From Hippasteria phrygiana (Eukaryota; Echinodermata; Asteroidea; Valvatida; Goniasteridae): DNA of 64,000 bases. Positions 1 to 11,976 of the stretch are shown piece by piece (the first letter of the stretch is position 1; every line of letters starts with the position of its first letter). The DNA is taken from NCBI GenBank assembly GCA_037893225.1, contig JAZGUH010000026.1:1736001-1800000 (forward strand), given 5' to 3'. The notes under the pieces are model-generated. The model was not told where the DNA came from. It saw only the letters and a program-made list of their open reading frames with translations, and made no database searches. Position numbers and translations under genes: made by a program.

Positions 1-774
1 AAATTTTGGCTTAATATAATCTGAATTAATACTGATTAATCTTCTCCGAAATATCCTTCTAAATAATTAATTATCCCCCTCCCTTTGGATGGTTGCTCTT
101 CTCTAATTATTCCTTTTAAAATATACACACCACCCTACCCCACAACCCCCCCCCCCCCCCCCCCCCCCCCGCCTATATTATGGTTAATCTTCTCCAAAAT
201 ATGTCCTGTCTTTTGTGTTGTATAACTCTTGCTTTTTTACACTGACATTAAAATATCCGGCGGTGTTTATGGTTTATTCCCATGCAATGCCTGTGAAATT
301 AGACATGCTCGTAGTTCCTCGGCGGAGTACAGACTCTATATTATCGCGATATGTATGAAGTTATTTATATATTTTTTTTAATGATCTCAACTTTTGTATT
401 CATAGTTAATGTTTGACCAAAACATCTCCTGAATAAAGTATGATATTTCCCCTGTAAGTTCAAGTTGATTTATGACGATTAGGCCCTGCAGGATGATTTC
501 TTAACACCCTGTCCCCCCGGAAGGCGACAAATTTGCACTGAGACAAGTCTACTTATTGACGATTGGGGGCGCCATTCACTTTACACGGTGCGTCGTTTTA
601 TTTTTTAGCGCACTGTCCTTATTTTGATCCCGTAAATGTTTTTGCGATTTCACGTTAGAAATATCGTTCCTTCAGCATTTGTTTGCATTTGCAGCCGTAG
701 ATTGGGAACCAGACAATGGACCTTTCATGGACAGACCACCATTTAAGATTTATGTTAACATTTAGACGATAATA
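1..774. other. intergenic, no gene recognised
   Basis: AT-rich non-coding DNA. The only distinctive feature is a poly-C run near 147-170. No coding potential longer than chance, no tRNA and no transposon end was recognised. Confidence 0.6.
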
Positions 775-1400
775 TCCTCTCATTTATGCCTGGTTGTTTT
801 TTCTCAAATAATACCTTCTAAAAATTATTCTCCAATAATACCTTCTAAAAAATATTCTCTCATTTATGGTTATTTTTCTACATCATTTCCTTCTAATTAA
901 TGTCCTCTTTCGCCTTGATGGTCAGTATTCCCTAATAATTCCTTCTAAAAATTATAATATTCTCCTCCACTTGACAGTCTATCCAATAATTCCTTCTAAA
1001 AATATCCTCTCATTTATGGTTATTTTTTCTCCAATAATACCTTCTAAAAAATATTCTCTCATTTATGGTTATTTTTCTACATCATTTCCTTCTAATTAAT
1101 GTCCTCTTTCGCCTTGATGGTCAGTATTCCCTAATAATTCCTTCTAAAAATTATAATATTCTCCTCCACTTGACAGTCTATCCAATAATTCCTTCTAAAA
1201 ATATCCTCTCATTTTATGGTTATTTTTTCTCCAATAATACCTTCTAAAAAATATTCTCTCATTTATGGTTATTTTTCTACATCATTTCCTTCTAATTAAT
1301 GTCCTCTTTCGCCTTGTTGGTCAGTATTCCCTAATAATTCCTTCTAAAAATTATAATATTCTCCTCCACTTGACAGTCTATCCAATAATTCCTTCTAATT
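775..1400. repeat. tandem satellite, about 200-bp unit
   Basis: Three near-identical units follow each other. The phrase CTCATTTATGGTTATTTTTC recurs near 859, 1058 and 1258, giving a period of 199-200 bp. Each unit contains shorter sub-repeats built on AATAATTCCTTCTAAAAA, so the 200-mer probably grew from a shorter repeat. Short open frames here repeat with the satellite and are not genes. Confidence 0.9.
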
Positions 1401-1574
1401 TTAGTATATACCTTTGTATCTTAACACCACTTCTTTCACACTAACTATCCTCCAGCCGAGTATGATATATGTCTAAATCTTTTATAGTTAGTCGTCATAC
1501 TCGTTACATGGCTCTCTAGAAAGGTTTAAATCTCTTTATTCCTCAGTGATAGTTTCTACGTCTTTTTTTATATC

Positions 1575-1885
1575 ATTTTTATTTTGTGTGAACTCCAAGT
1601 TTACTCCGATCTTAACGATACCCAAGTTAACGATCATATACCTTTGGATTTATCATTTGATATATCTACAATGTGTAAACTTTGATTTTGCTCCGATCTT
1701 AACGATAACCAAGTTAATGATCTTTTACTACAATTTGTGTGAACTCAAATTTTACTCCGATCTTAACGATACCCAAGTTAACGATCATACCCAAATATTT
1801 ATCGTTTGATGTCTACTTTGTGTAAACTTTGAGTTTGCTCCGATCTTAACGATAACCAAGTTAATGATCATTTACTAAAATTTTT
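1575..1885. repeat. tandem repeat, two about 150-bp units of two half-units
   Basis: The phrase CTCCGATCTTAACGATA followed by CCAAGTTAA recurs four times (near 1603, 1691, 1756 and 1838), alternating between an ACCCAAG and an AACCAAG version. This indicates two units of about 150 bp, each made of two diverged halves. Confidence 0.8.
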
Positions 1886-2245
1886 TAATGAAAAACATAC
1901 CATGCAAGTCAGTGTCAGCGTCATGTTAGCATGTGTTTTCAAGAGTTTGTCTTTGTTTTCAATTAATGTGAAGGAATCTTTCTTTTCTTTGCTGTTTTTA
2001 ACAAAACACCGGCTTTTACTGGTAGAAAGTACTCGTATTCATCGTAAAGTACTCATACTCATACTCGTACTCATGGAAACGTACTCGACTACAACACTGC
2101 CATTATGGTTTGCCGTAATGGGGCCAGCAAGTGTATCGAGTTGTCGTTAAACATGGCCCTGCGCACTGGGTCGGTTCTGGCTCTGTGCCGTCTCGCCGTT
2201 ATGGTTTGCCGTATTAAAGCCTGTTATTACGGAGCCCCTGGAAAT
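1886..2245. other. intergenic, no gene recognised
   Basis: Non-coding. It contains a short ACTCATACTC-type microsatellite near 2047-2075. The open frame at 1902-2150 has no recognisable domain and low-complexity content. Confidence 0.5.
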
Positions 2246-2505
2246 ATTATTTAGTTCCCTCGAAATCATTTCGTTCCCTCGAAATATTATTTCGTTCCCT
2301 CGAAATATTATTTCGTTCCCTCGAAATATTATTTCGTTCCCTCGAAATACTATTTCGTTCCCTCGAAATATTATTTCGTTCCCTCGAAATATTATTTCGT
2401 TCCCTCGAAATATTATTTCGTTCCCTCGAAATATTATTTCGTTCCCTCGAAATATTATTTCGTTACCTCGAAATAATTATGTCGTTCCCTCGAAATAAAT
2501 TTAAG
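2246..2505. repeat. 21-bp minisatellite, inverted partner of 15618-15790
   Basis: About 12 copies of a 21-bp unit whose core is the near-palindrome CGAAATATTATTTCG joined by TTCCCT. The same satellite lies in reverse orientation at 15618-15790. The adjacent 120-140 bp (2500-2640, with AAGGCCTTTCGACAAATG) is also present in reverse complement next to that second array, so the two form one inverted pair enclosing the fucosyltransferase cluster. Confidence 0.9.
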
Positions 2506-3470
2506 TATGGAAGGCCTTTCGACAAATGAAATAGAATTCCTTAAGATGTTTCTGGTCCGTGTACGTCGCGGCAAATATCAATGAACCCCTTGTAGTCAAT
2601 ACTACAAAGAACAAAGCAAAAACCAATTTCAATTGAAAATTCGGAATTCTATTTTCAATTTTCAATTTTTAAATGAAGAAATGAAAATTGAAAATGAAAA
2701 CTTAAGAGCCTCATCCTATTTTTCAGTTGACTGTCTGGGACTTTTTTTCCGAGAAGGCCACACCTGCAGCAATGCGCAGTGGCGCGCTCAAAGTGCTGGG
2801 GGCGGGGGTGGTCGGGGGCTTAACACATTTAGCCTCACCCATGTTTGCTTTTTTCTTTCTCTTTTTTGTCGCACGGGTCAGTGATGATATGTATGTGGCA
2901 TATCCGAGTAGCATAAAACCAACGTCAGAAAATGGCGACTCAGGACCTCCACCCGCTTTTCTGAAATATTTTTTCAGGGTAAACATTTTCGGGGCAACCT
3001 TTTTGGAACATTTTAAAAGAAAAAACAATGAAAAAAAAGGTTCCCGCGTGAAATCCTGCGTGTGCAACTGATGGTGGGCGTAGGATTTTTCTTCGGAATG
3101 AGGGGAAGCTCTTCAAACTACATACTTTTAAATGTATTATAGGTGTGTATAGTGTTTGTCATTTTTCCCATTATGGTTATGTTTACTCTTTCTAAAATGT
3201 TGAGGTTATTCCAGAGGTCGCAGGTTCGAATCCAGCTCCTGTCAGTATTCTTTGTTCACTTTGTAAATGTTGAGGTTAAGTGGGAATGCACCGTCATTAG
3301 AATTAGATAAAAGCTGCACATTGGAAAAGATGACTTTTTAATGATGAGTTTCCTCATTCATTTGCAATTATTTGTGTGCAAATGATTTACGGATTTACGC
3401 CACCGCCTGTTGTTTTAACCGGCGAGTATAATCTGGTGTTGTTATTGTCAATTATGTATGCCTGCGTTCA
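2506..3470. other. intergenic; possible tRNA-derived SINE fragment near 3195-3260
   Basis: 2500-2720 is the inverted copy of 15430-15630. A Pol III B-box-like GGTTCGAATCC lies at 3223-3233, next to CAGAGGTCGCAG, as in tRNA-derived SINEs. No acceptor stem or full cloverleaf could be built, so it is not called as a tRNA. The two mirror-image open frames at 2723-3071 overlap on opposite strands and look like chance. Confidence 0.4.
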
Positions 3471-3972
3471 AACGTTTTATGCAAATGGTACAATGGTAAA
3501 AAAAGAAAATTGATTTTTATCAACCCTGCTGTACATGTACATTTACATGTCCTTAGTACACAGAAAAAGAAAAGTCATCAACTGGACCGTTTTAGCCCTC
3601 CTAGTCTTTGAGACTCCAAAATCCTTTGAAATTGTTAGTACTTAAAATTCACATACTAATGTGGGGGCTCTCCAGAAAACTTCATACGGTTGAGTTCTGC
3701 AGATCCTTCAGAACACTCCAAACGCCAAAGGGATTTGTGGTGGAAATACAGTAACATGAGAATATCTGAAGGGTTTTGAAGTGTCATAGGAAAATCTGAC
3801 AAGGCTAGGAAATTTCCAATGGTTGAGATGACATTTTTTCATGTCTGTATTTTTGGTAAGAATTTCAAAATCTGCATGTGAGTTCCGAATTCCATTTCTA
3901 ATGAAGAATTATATTCTCTTATTGATTATAGAAAGGAAAGGCTGAAGTCCTATTTCGAGCTTACTTGAAGAA

Positions 3973-5730
3973 ATGGCGGCAATTGTAAGTGGGACAGTTC
4001 ATTATTACATTTTTCGGTGATTAACAAAGATAAGATTCCTCAAAATGTTTTCGAAAAAAGTCTGAAATTTGTGACTTTCAACGCATATGATTTGGGTTGC
4101 AAAGAATATCAGGAATTGGGCCTTTTTAACTCAAGACGGAGACTGAGCTTTGTGTAAATTCTTCGCTGATGTCATTTTCCTGCAAGCGTAGAAGCACGAT
4201 TTCTACATGGGCATATAAGGTCATTGAAGCGATCGCAGTATAGTTTTCAACCATTGCTGGAAATAGTTGCATTGCGCGAGAACGCTACTCCCAAAATGTA
4301 GCTTGAAATCATTCACAATCAAAAACTTGCCGAAATATTTTAAGAAAGTGATGTTTTGTTTTAAATATACGAAGTAATGTTATTTTACGTTCCTGTTTTG
4401 TTTTCAGAAAGAAATGTTTCTGTGCACCGTTTGCATTGGCCTGCTGGTGAATGCGTATCTTCTACTGAGGATCGTTCCATTGATCAAGTCCAACAAAGTA
4501 TTGCTAAGAAGCACAATGATTACCAATATCAGCCATTTAGAAGTGCATTCAAACGGCTCGGCACTTTCCGGTAATATACCTGGCAGAATTCTAATGCCAC
4601 ATGATCTTGTGAAAGAGCCCAAACGTTTTAAATCACATTCTGGCCAGTGTTATTATAAGATCCAAGTGTACGACCAAAGTAGTATGGTCATAAAGAGACA
4701 GAAACTTCACAGCATTGTACAACAGTCCAAAGGCCCAGATATTAAAGCCAATGTGTCATGTACCAGTGACTGCATCATTGAGATCACAATTGCTAACGGG
4801 AGCAACAAATTTGCTGGCATGGATGCCGTTGTGTTTCACTTTCTGAAAGGTCTCATTCCCGAGTCCTTGCCTCCAGCAAGTATAAACTCTAATCAGGCGC
4901 TGGTTTACTTTTCGTGGGAGACACCCTTTCATACTTCAATCGAGCGTGATGTTGAGAAATTTTCAGCTCATGCTATGTGGACCTATTACAGGGGATCTGA
5001 CATTACCTTTCCGATTGGGTTCTACGCGCCCGGGACACCAATGATAAATCATACAAAGTCGGTGGCTGATTGGTTGAAGGGGAAAACGAAGCTTATTTTA
5101 TGGATGGCCAGCAATTACAAATTCACAACCTGGCCGAGGACTGAATTTGTAATGGAGCTAAAAAAGTACATTGAAGTTGACATTTACGGCAAGTGCGGAA
5201 AACATTACCGGCGCTGTTTGCCCCGTTGGTCGCCTAAATGCAATGTGAACTTGTTGCGCAAATACAAGTTCTATCTATCCTTAGAGAATTCTGAGTGTGA
5301 GGAATATATCACTGAAAAAGTGTGAAATAAACCTCTTAGGCAGGGTGTGGTCCCAATCGTTTATGGTGCAACACGGAAGAGTTATGAGGAGTTAATGCCT
5401 CCAAATTCATTTATCTACATTGGGGATTATAGAAATGTGCAAGAGTTGGCAGACTATTTGAAACTATTGGATTCTAGACCTGAATTATATGTACAGTATT
5501 TAGAATGGCAATACAAAGGCTCTGTGGTTGCTTCTCAAGAAACGTATCATTCGCATTACCCACACATGTTTTGCGGTCTTATACCAGCCATTGAAAAGGT
5601 GAAAAGGGGCGAGTTAAAACGAAGGCCCGTAGGGAAAAGCAACCTTTTTTAACTCGTTTAGAGAATTGGACAAAAGTGCGAATAGCAACAAATCGACGTA
5701 TGGACTTAAAAATTGGAATCCTTGGTAACG
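3973..5730 (+). pseudogene. alpha-1,3-fucosyltransferase copy A, nonsense-disrupted
   Basis: GT10-family fucosyltransferase, a type II Golgi enzyme that would transfer fucose from GDP-fucose to N-acetylglucosamine-containing glycans. A short first exon (ATG at 3973, donor GTAAGT after 3984) joins in frame to exon 2 at 4408 after a pyrimidine-rich TTTTCAG. The signature block after the RKYKFYLSLENS motif is intact, but the next tryptophan codon, TGG in copy C, is TGA at 5323-5325. Near 5640 an extra C shifts the frame and creates a second stop. Apart from these changes it is nearly identical to copy C, so inactivation is recent. Expression as a truncated protein cannot be excluded, but the acceptor-side GT10 motif is cut at its end. 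Confidence 0.88.
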
Positions 5731-6650
5731 TTCCCATTAAACAAAACATCAGAAAAAAAACAGGTTTTTGTTGGAATTGTTTTGGTGGTTTTTATACCAA
5801 ATGTTCACGTTTTAATCTCGTGATTTCCCTTGGTTTTGGAGTAAACTATTATGTTTTTAAGTTCGAATTACACTTTAAAATCACCTGCTAATCACGTGAA
5901 AAAAGTAACGTGATTCCCGAAGGTTACCGTAACTGGTGTGAATCACATTATGTTGACCACTTCATTCACTTCACCGAATGTTCAACCCGTCAATTTGTGG
6001 CGTTTTAGAATAGAGGAATTTCACATTAACCCCTTCTGCGCACTTCGGGTTGAAAGCGAGAATGTCAGTGGCAAACAAAACAACGCTTTTCAGCACATTC
6101 ATTCATGCATGAATTAATCAGGCCATAAAAGGAAGCGTAGGCGCACGATCAGCATAAAGTTGGTTACTGTGACATTGAGATCCTCGTTTTCAAACGCAGA
6201 AGTGCGCAGATCGGCGCTAAACTCGTCGTTGTGGGATTCCTCTATAGGAGATTATTTCGTTTTGAAACACCAATACATCTCGTCTTACACTTACCATCAA
6301 TTCACTGGTGAAGATCACGTTATTGTCACTGGTTATTCACCTAGGTATCTTACTAGGTGCGGCGGAACACTGTTATTGGAGAGGTTGAGATTTTACAACG
6401 TGTGTGTGTGTGTGTGTGTGAGTTTGTATATGCCGGCAACCGTGGACCTAGGACAAAAGAATTTGAGCGTAGACAAAGGGGTCCACGTTTGACCTAACGT
6501 CCACGATTGAAAATCGTGTACAAAACCAATGGGAGGCCTTCCGAAAAAGTTAGAGTATAAACAAAAGACGAACAATGGGAGGTCCACGATTGCACCCGTT
6601 TACATGACTGTGTATGCACCGCTAAAACACACACACACAGACGCACACAC
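5653..6650. other. fucosyltransferase 3' flank and inversion centre
   Basis: Non-coding flank shared with copies B, C and D. Landmarks are AAACAAAACATCAG, the TCACGTGAAAAAAGTAACG block and CGTCAATTTGTGGCG. A (GT)n run lies at 6400-6420 and a (CA)n run at 6628-6657; these mirror each other. Confidence 0.7.
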
Positions 6651-6959
6651 CCACACACGTTGTAAAATCTCAACCTATTCTAAATCGCCACAAATTGACG
6701 GGTTGAAAATTCGGTGAAGTGAATGAAGTGGTCAACATAATGTGATTCACACCAGTTACGGTAACCTTCGGGAATCACGTTACTTTTTTCACGTGATTAG
6801 TAGGTGATTTTGATGTGTGATAGTGAAATCCACCAAACCAAAAACTCACTAACAATTCCAACAAAAACCTGGTTTATTTCTGATGTTTTGTTTACTGGGA
6901 ACGTTACCAAAGATTCCAATTATCAAGTCCATACGTCGAATTTTTGTTATTCGCACTTT

Positions 6960-8674
6960 TGTCCAATTTTCTACATGAGTTTAAAAGTTGCTTTCCTTTA
7001 CGAGCCTTCGTTTCAACTCGCCCCTTTTCACCTTTTTAATGGCTGGTATAAGACTGCAAAATATGTGTGGGTAATGCGGATGATACATTTCCTGAGAAGC
7101 GACCACAGAACCTTTGTATTGCCATTCCAAATACTGTACATATAGTTCAGGTCTAGAATCCAATAGTTTTAAATAGTCTGCCAACTCTTGCACATTTTTA
7201 TAATCTCCAATGTAGATAAACGAATTTGGAGGCATTAACTCCTCATAACTCTTCCGTGTTGCACCATAAACGATTGGGACCACACCCTGCCTAAGAGGTT
7301 TATTCCACACTTTTTCAGTGATATATTCCTCACATTCAGCATTCTCCAAGGATAGATTATGTATTTGCGCAACAAGTTCACATTGCATTTAGGCGACCAA
7401 CGGGGCAAACAGCGCCGGTAATGTTTTCCGCACTTGCCGTAAATGTCAACTTCAATGAACTTCTTTAGCTCCATTACAAATCCAGTCCTCGGCCAGGATG
7501 TGAATTTTCAATTGCTGGCCATCCATAGAATAAGTTTCGTTTTCCCCTTCAACCAATCAGCCACCGACTTTGTATGATTTGTCATTCGTATCCCGGGCGC
7601 GTAGAACCCGTGCGGAAAGGTAATGTCAGATCCCCTGTAATAGGTCCACATAGCATGAGCTAAAACATTATCAGCATTACGCTCTTGTAAAGTATGATGG
7701 GGTGTCACCAACGAAAAGTAAACCAGTGTCTGGTTAGGGTTCATACTTGCTGGAGGCAAGGACTCGGGAATGAGACCTACCAGAAAGTGAAACACAGCGG
7801 CATCCATGCCAGCAAATTTGTTGCTCCCGTTAGCAATTGTGATCTCAATGATGCAGTCACTGGTACATGACACATTGGCTTTAATATCTGGGCCTTTGGA
7901 CTGTTGTACAATGCTGTGAAGTGTGTGTCTCTTGATGATCATACGTCTTTGGTCGTACACTTGGATCTTATAATAACACTGGCCAGAATGTGGTATTGGA
8001 GATACTGATTTCAAACTTTTGGGCTCTTTCACAAGATCATATGGCATTAGAATTCTGCCAGGTATATTACCGGAAAGTGCCGAGCCGTTTGAATGCACTT
8101 CTAAATGGCTGATATTGGTAATCATTGTGTTGCTTAGCAATACTTTGTCGGACTTGATCCATGGAACGATCCTCAGTAGAAGATACGCATTCACCAGCAG
8201 GCCAATGCTAACGGCGCACAGAAATAGTTTTTTCTAAAACCAAAACAGGAACGTAAAATAACATTACTCTGTATTTTTTTTAACAAAACATAACTTTCTT
8301 AAAATATTTCGGCAAGTTTTAGATTGTGAATGATTTCAAGCTACATTTTGGGAGTAGCGTTCTCGCGCAATGCAACTATTTCCAGCAATGGTTGAAAACT
8401 ATACTGTGATCGCTTCAATGACTTTATGCCCATGTAGACATCGTGATTCTACGCTTGCAGGAAAATTACATCACCGAAGAATTTACACAAAGCTCAGTCT
8501 CCGTCTTGAGTTAAACAGGCCCAATTCCTGATATTCTTTGCAACCCAAATCATATGCGATGAAAGTCACAAATTTCAGACTTTCAGACTTTTTTCGCAAA
8601 CATTTTGAGGAATCTTATTTTTGTTAATCACAAAAAAAGTAATAATGAACTGTCCCAGTTACAACTGCCGCCAT
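6960..8674 (-). pseudogene. alpha-1,3-fucosyltransferase copy B, multiply broken
   Basis: Reverse-strand duplicate of copies A and C. The short first exon is recognisable (ATG at 8674-8672) but its donor reads GTAACT. At the codon corresponding to the exon-2 methionine, ATG has become CTA. A TGC cysteine codon is TGA near 7508. About four bases are lost near 7370, in the RKYKFYLSLENS region, shifting the rest (7388-6981) into another frame. The GT10 block ITEKVWNKPLRQGVVPIVYG is still readable in that frame. The coding relic is flanked by about 1 kb of 5' DNA shared with the other copies. Confidence 0.9.
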
Positions 8675-9770
8675 TTCTTCAAGTAAGCTTGAAATAGTTT
8701 TCTCTAAAAGAGGACTTCAGCCTTTCCTTTCTATAATCAATAAGAGAATATAATTCTTCATTAGAAATAGAATTCGGAACTGACATGCAGATTTTGAAAT
8801 TCTTACCAAAAATACAGACATGAAAACATGTCATCTCAACCATTGGAAATTTCCTAGCCTTGTGAGATTTTCCTATGACACTTCAAAACCCTTCAGATAT
8901 TCTCATGTTACTGTATACTGTGTGAAGTATGTGTTTACAAATGGTGGGATGTCAAAAAACTTCACAAGCAAACAAATTTTACTGGCAAGATCCTGAAGTA
9001 TTTCCACCACAAATCCCTTTGGCGTTTGGAGTGTTCTGAAGGATCTGCAGAACTCAACCGCATGAAGTTTTCTGGAGAGCCCCCACATTAGTATGTGAAT
9101 TTTAAGTACTAACAATTTCAAAGGATTTTGGAGTCTCAAAGACTAGGAGGGCTAAAACGGTCCAGTTGATGACGTATTTTTACTGTGTATTAAGGACATG
9201 TAAATGTACATGTACAGCAGGGTTGATAAAAATCAATTTTCGTTTTTTACCATTGTACCATTTGCATAAAACATTTGTTTTAAATAAGTCAATTTAAATG
9301 ACCATCATTGAAAGCCAAGTATAACCACACACAATTGTTCATGAAATCAGTACTGAAATCCCTTTCATTTATCATTATTCTTTTCTAAAATACATTTCAG
9401 TTTGTCTTAAAATCTCTTGTTACAGCATCACCATCATACTGCGCATTTCTCATCCAAGTTGATAACAGGACCCCCCCCCCCCCCCACCCCACTCTACACA
9501 ACCATAGTGGAATAAAACTATTTAATGCAGCCACCATAAATATCAGCATGTAGGCATGTACAAACCGTACCCTAATAACCCTAGGGTGTGTGAAAAATCA
9601 TCATGTGAATTGAGGACTCTTAGAGTTAAGGCATCATGGATTGCAAATAAAAAATGTTAGGTTTAATAATCAGCTTCCATCTCTGAGTAGTGCAGTGGGG
9701 CTGTTTGGTCGGTGTTTGGTCGTTATTTTTGTGCACGTTCTATGGGGATTGCGGAGGGGGCGTGTGGAGC

Positions 9771-10470
9771 GATTTGTGGAGCAGGGTCAGTGTGGTCACA
9801 CTAGATAAGAGGATTACAGGATGTATTGTGTATGGATTATGTAAAACGTTGGTTGCAACTATTATGATGGAAGGTCATTATATACAAAAGGATTATAAAG
9901 TGTTGGTGGGCAAGATCGGACTATGCTTTTATTACGTTTTAATCACCATTGCTGTAATTTAGGTCTGCATACTATAATGTGTCTGTAAATAATTACATAC
10001 TTCATCAGCGGGTTCCGGTTAAGAAATTAAAATGGTACCCTGTCTGTGTTCCTCGTGTTCAGTGATTGTGTTGAATCAGCTAGTTCATACTGCAGACAGG
10101 AAATATATAGCACACCTAGATTTCGGGATAATCACTATTACCCGGAAATTCCGTGTTCGTGTGAAAGAACCGTGAATAGATTCGGTCAGTCATACGGTTG
10201 TACATTACTTGTAAAATGACTGCTCTATTTAGAATTTCAGACCTGTAAATTCTCCAAACTGACGTTAAATTATAGAACTAACAACATTTGGACCTCAATG
10301 AAGCCATATGTAGGTCTTCAAAACTATTTTCCGGTTTTGTGTTCTGCTTACCGTCACCATTTGGATGCAATTCCAATGTCCAATTTTTCCCCATGAAGCC
10401 ACATTATTATTTCAGGACAAAATACTTATTAACCTCTATGCACAAATCCTATTACCAAATCAAATACAGC
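9771..10470. other. spacer between inverted arms, no gene recognised
   Basis: Non-coding. It contains ordinary AT-rich sequence without a recognised transposon end or an open frame of convincing composition. Confidence 0.5.
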
Positions 10471-10950
10471 CTTAAATACTCATTTGCTCATTTCTTGCTC
10501 TTTTTGTTGCTCATTTACTAATTTCGCTGCTTATTTACTCATTTCTTGCTCTTTTTGTTGCTCATTTACTCATTCCGCTGCTCATTTACTTAGTCGCATC
10601 GTGCCGTCGCATAGTCGCGTCGTGCCGTCGCATAGTCGCGTCGTGCCGTCGCATAGTCGCGTCGTGCCGTCGCATTGTCGCATTGTTGATTTTGGGTCCG
10701 TAGCCGTTTACGCCGTAAACACTGAAAATCAACACTGCGCCAATGCAACTATGCGACGGCACGACGCGACTATGCGACGGCACGACGCGACTATCCGACG
10801 GCTGCAAAACTATGCGACGGTACGACGCGACGGCACGACGCGACTATGCGACGGCACGAGGCGACTATCAGACGGCACGACGCGACTATGCGAGGCACGA
10901 CGCGACTATGCGACGGCACGACGCGACTATCCGACGGTACGCCGTTGACG
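10471..10950. repeat. paired inverted 21-bp minisatellite with a leading tandem repeat
   Basis: 10480-10590 holds a two-fold repeat built on CATTTCTTGCTCTTTTTGTT. 10583-10680 is an array of the 21-bp unit containing GTCGCATAGTCGCGTCG, and 10745-10950 is the same unit inverted (CTATGCGACGGCACGACG). They are separated by about 65 bp with GTTTACGCCGTAAAC, itself a near-palindrome. The whole block can fold into a long hairpin. Protein-like frames through it are repeat artefacts. Confidence 0.9.
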
Positions 10951-11976
10951 GCGCAAACGGCTGCGGACCCAAGTAACACTGCCACAAATGCGACGCGTAA
11001 ATGGCAGCAATAGAACTCCATACCCTCCGCAATCCCCATAGAACGTGCACAAACATAACGACCAAACACCGACCAAACAGCCCCACTGCACTACTCAGAG
11101 ATGGAAGCTGATTATTAAACCTAACATTGTTTGATTTCCAATCCATGATGCCTTAACTCTAACAGTCCTCAATTCTCATGATGATTTTTCCCACACCCTA
11201 GGGTTTGTACATGCTTACATGCTGATATTTATGGTGGCTGCATTAGTTTTATTCCACTATGGTTGTGTAGAGTAGGGGGGGGGGGTTCCTGTTATCAACT
11301 TTGATGAGAAATGCGCAGTATGATGGTGATGCTGTAACACGAGATTTTAAGACAAACTGAAATGTATTTTGGAAAAGAATAATGACAAATGAAAGGGATT
11401 TCAGTACTGGTTTATTGAACAATTGTGTGTGGTTATAATTGACTTTCAATGGTGGTCATTTAAATTGACTTATTTAAAACAAATGTTTTGTGCAAATGGT
11501 ACAATGGTAAAAAATAATATTTGATTTTTATCAACCCTGCTGTACATGTACATTTACATGTCCTTAATACACAGTAAAAAAACGTCATCAACTGGACCGT
11601 TTTAGCCCTCCTAGTCTTTGAGACTCCAAAATCCTTTGAAATTGTTAGTACTTAAAATTCACATACTAATGTGGGGGCTCTCCAGAAAACTTCATGCGGT
11701 TGAGTTGTTCAGATCCTTTAGAACACTCCAAACGCCAAAGGGATTTGTGGTGGAAATACTTCAGGATCTTGCCAGTAAAATTTGTTTTGAAGTGGCATAG
11801 AAAAATCTCACAAATTTCCTATAGTTGAGATGACATTTTTTCATGTCTGTATTTCAAAATCTGCATGTGAGTTCCGAATTTTATTTCTAATGAAGAATTA
11901 TATTCTCTTATTGATTATAGAAAGGAAAGGCTGAAGTCCTCTTTTAGAGAAAACTATTTCGAGCTTACTTGAAGAA

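Larger units (their letters stand above)
3470..9260. repeat. inverted duplication carrying fucosyltransferase copies A and B
   Basis: The segment 3470-6420 is repeated in reverse complement at about 6630-9260, with a centre near 6520. Even the (GT)n run at 6400-6420 is mirrored by (CA)n at 6628-6657. The arms carry gene copies A (+) and B (-) tail to tail with about 1 kb of 5' flank each. The B arm lacks about 370 bp relative to A between the mirrored microsatellite and the AATTGACGGGTTG block. Confidence 0.85.

Noticed and set aside
2246..2505. CRISPR-like regular repeats
   Set aside because: Units are directly tandem without unique spacers; same for the 11-bp array at 29232-29440. The genome is eukaryotic.
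2723..3071. Two 114-codon frames on opposite strands
   Set aside because: They are mirror images of the same stretch with no domain; overlap of this kind is a composition effect.
3195..3260. tRNA gene
   Set aside because: Only a B-box-like GGTTCGAATCC is present; no A box or acceptor stem could be paired.
10484..11146. Several frames through 10484-11146
   Set aside because: They read through the 21-bp minisatellite and repeat the same few residues.
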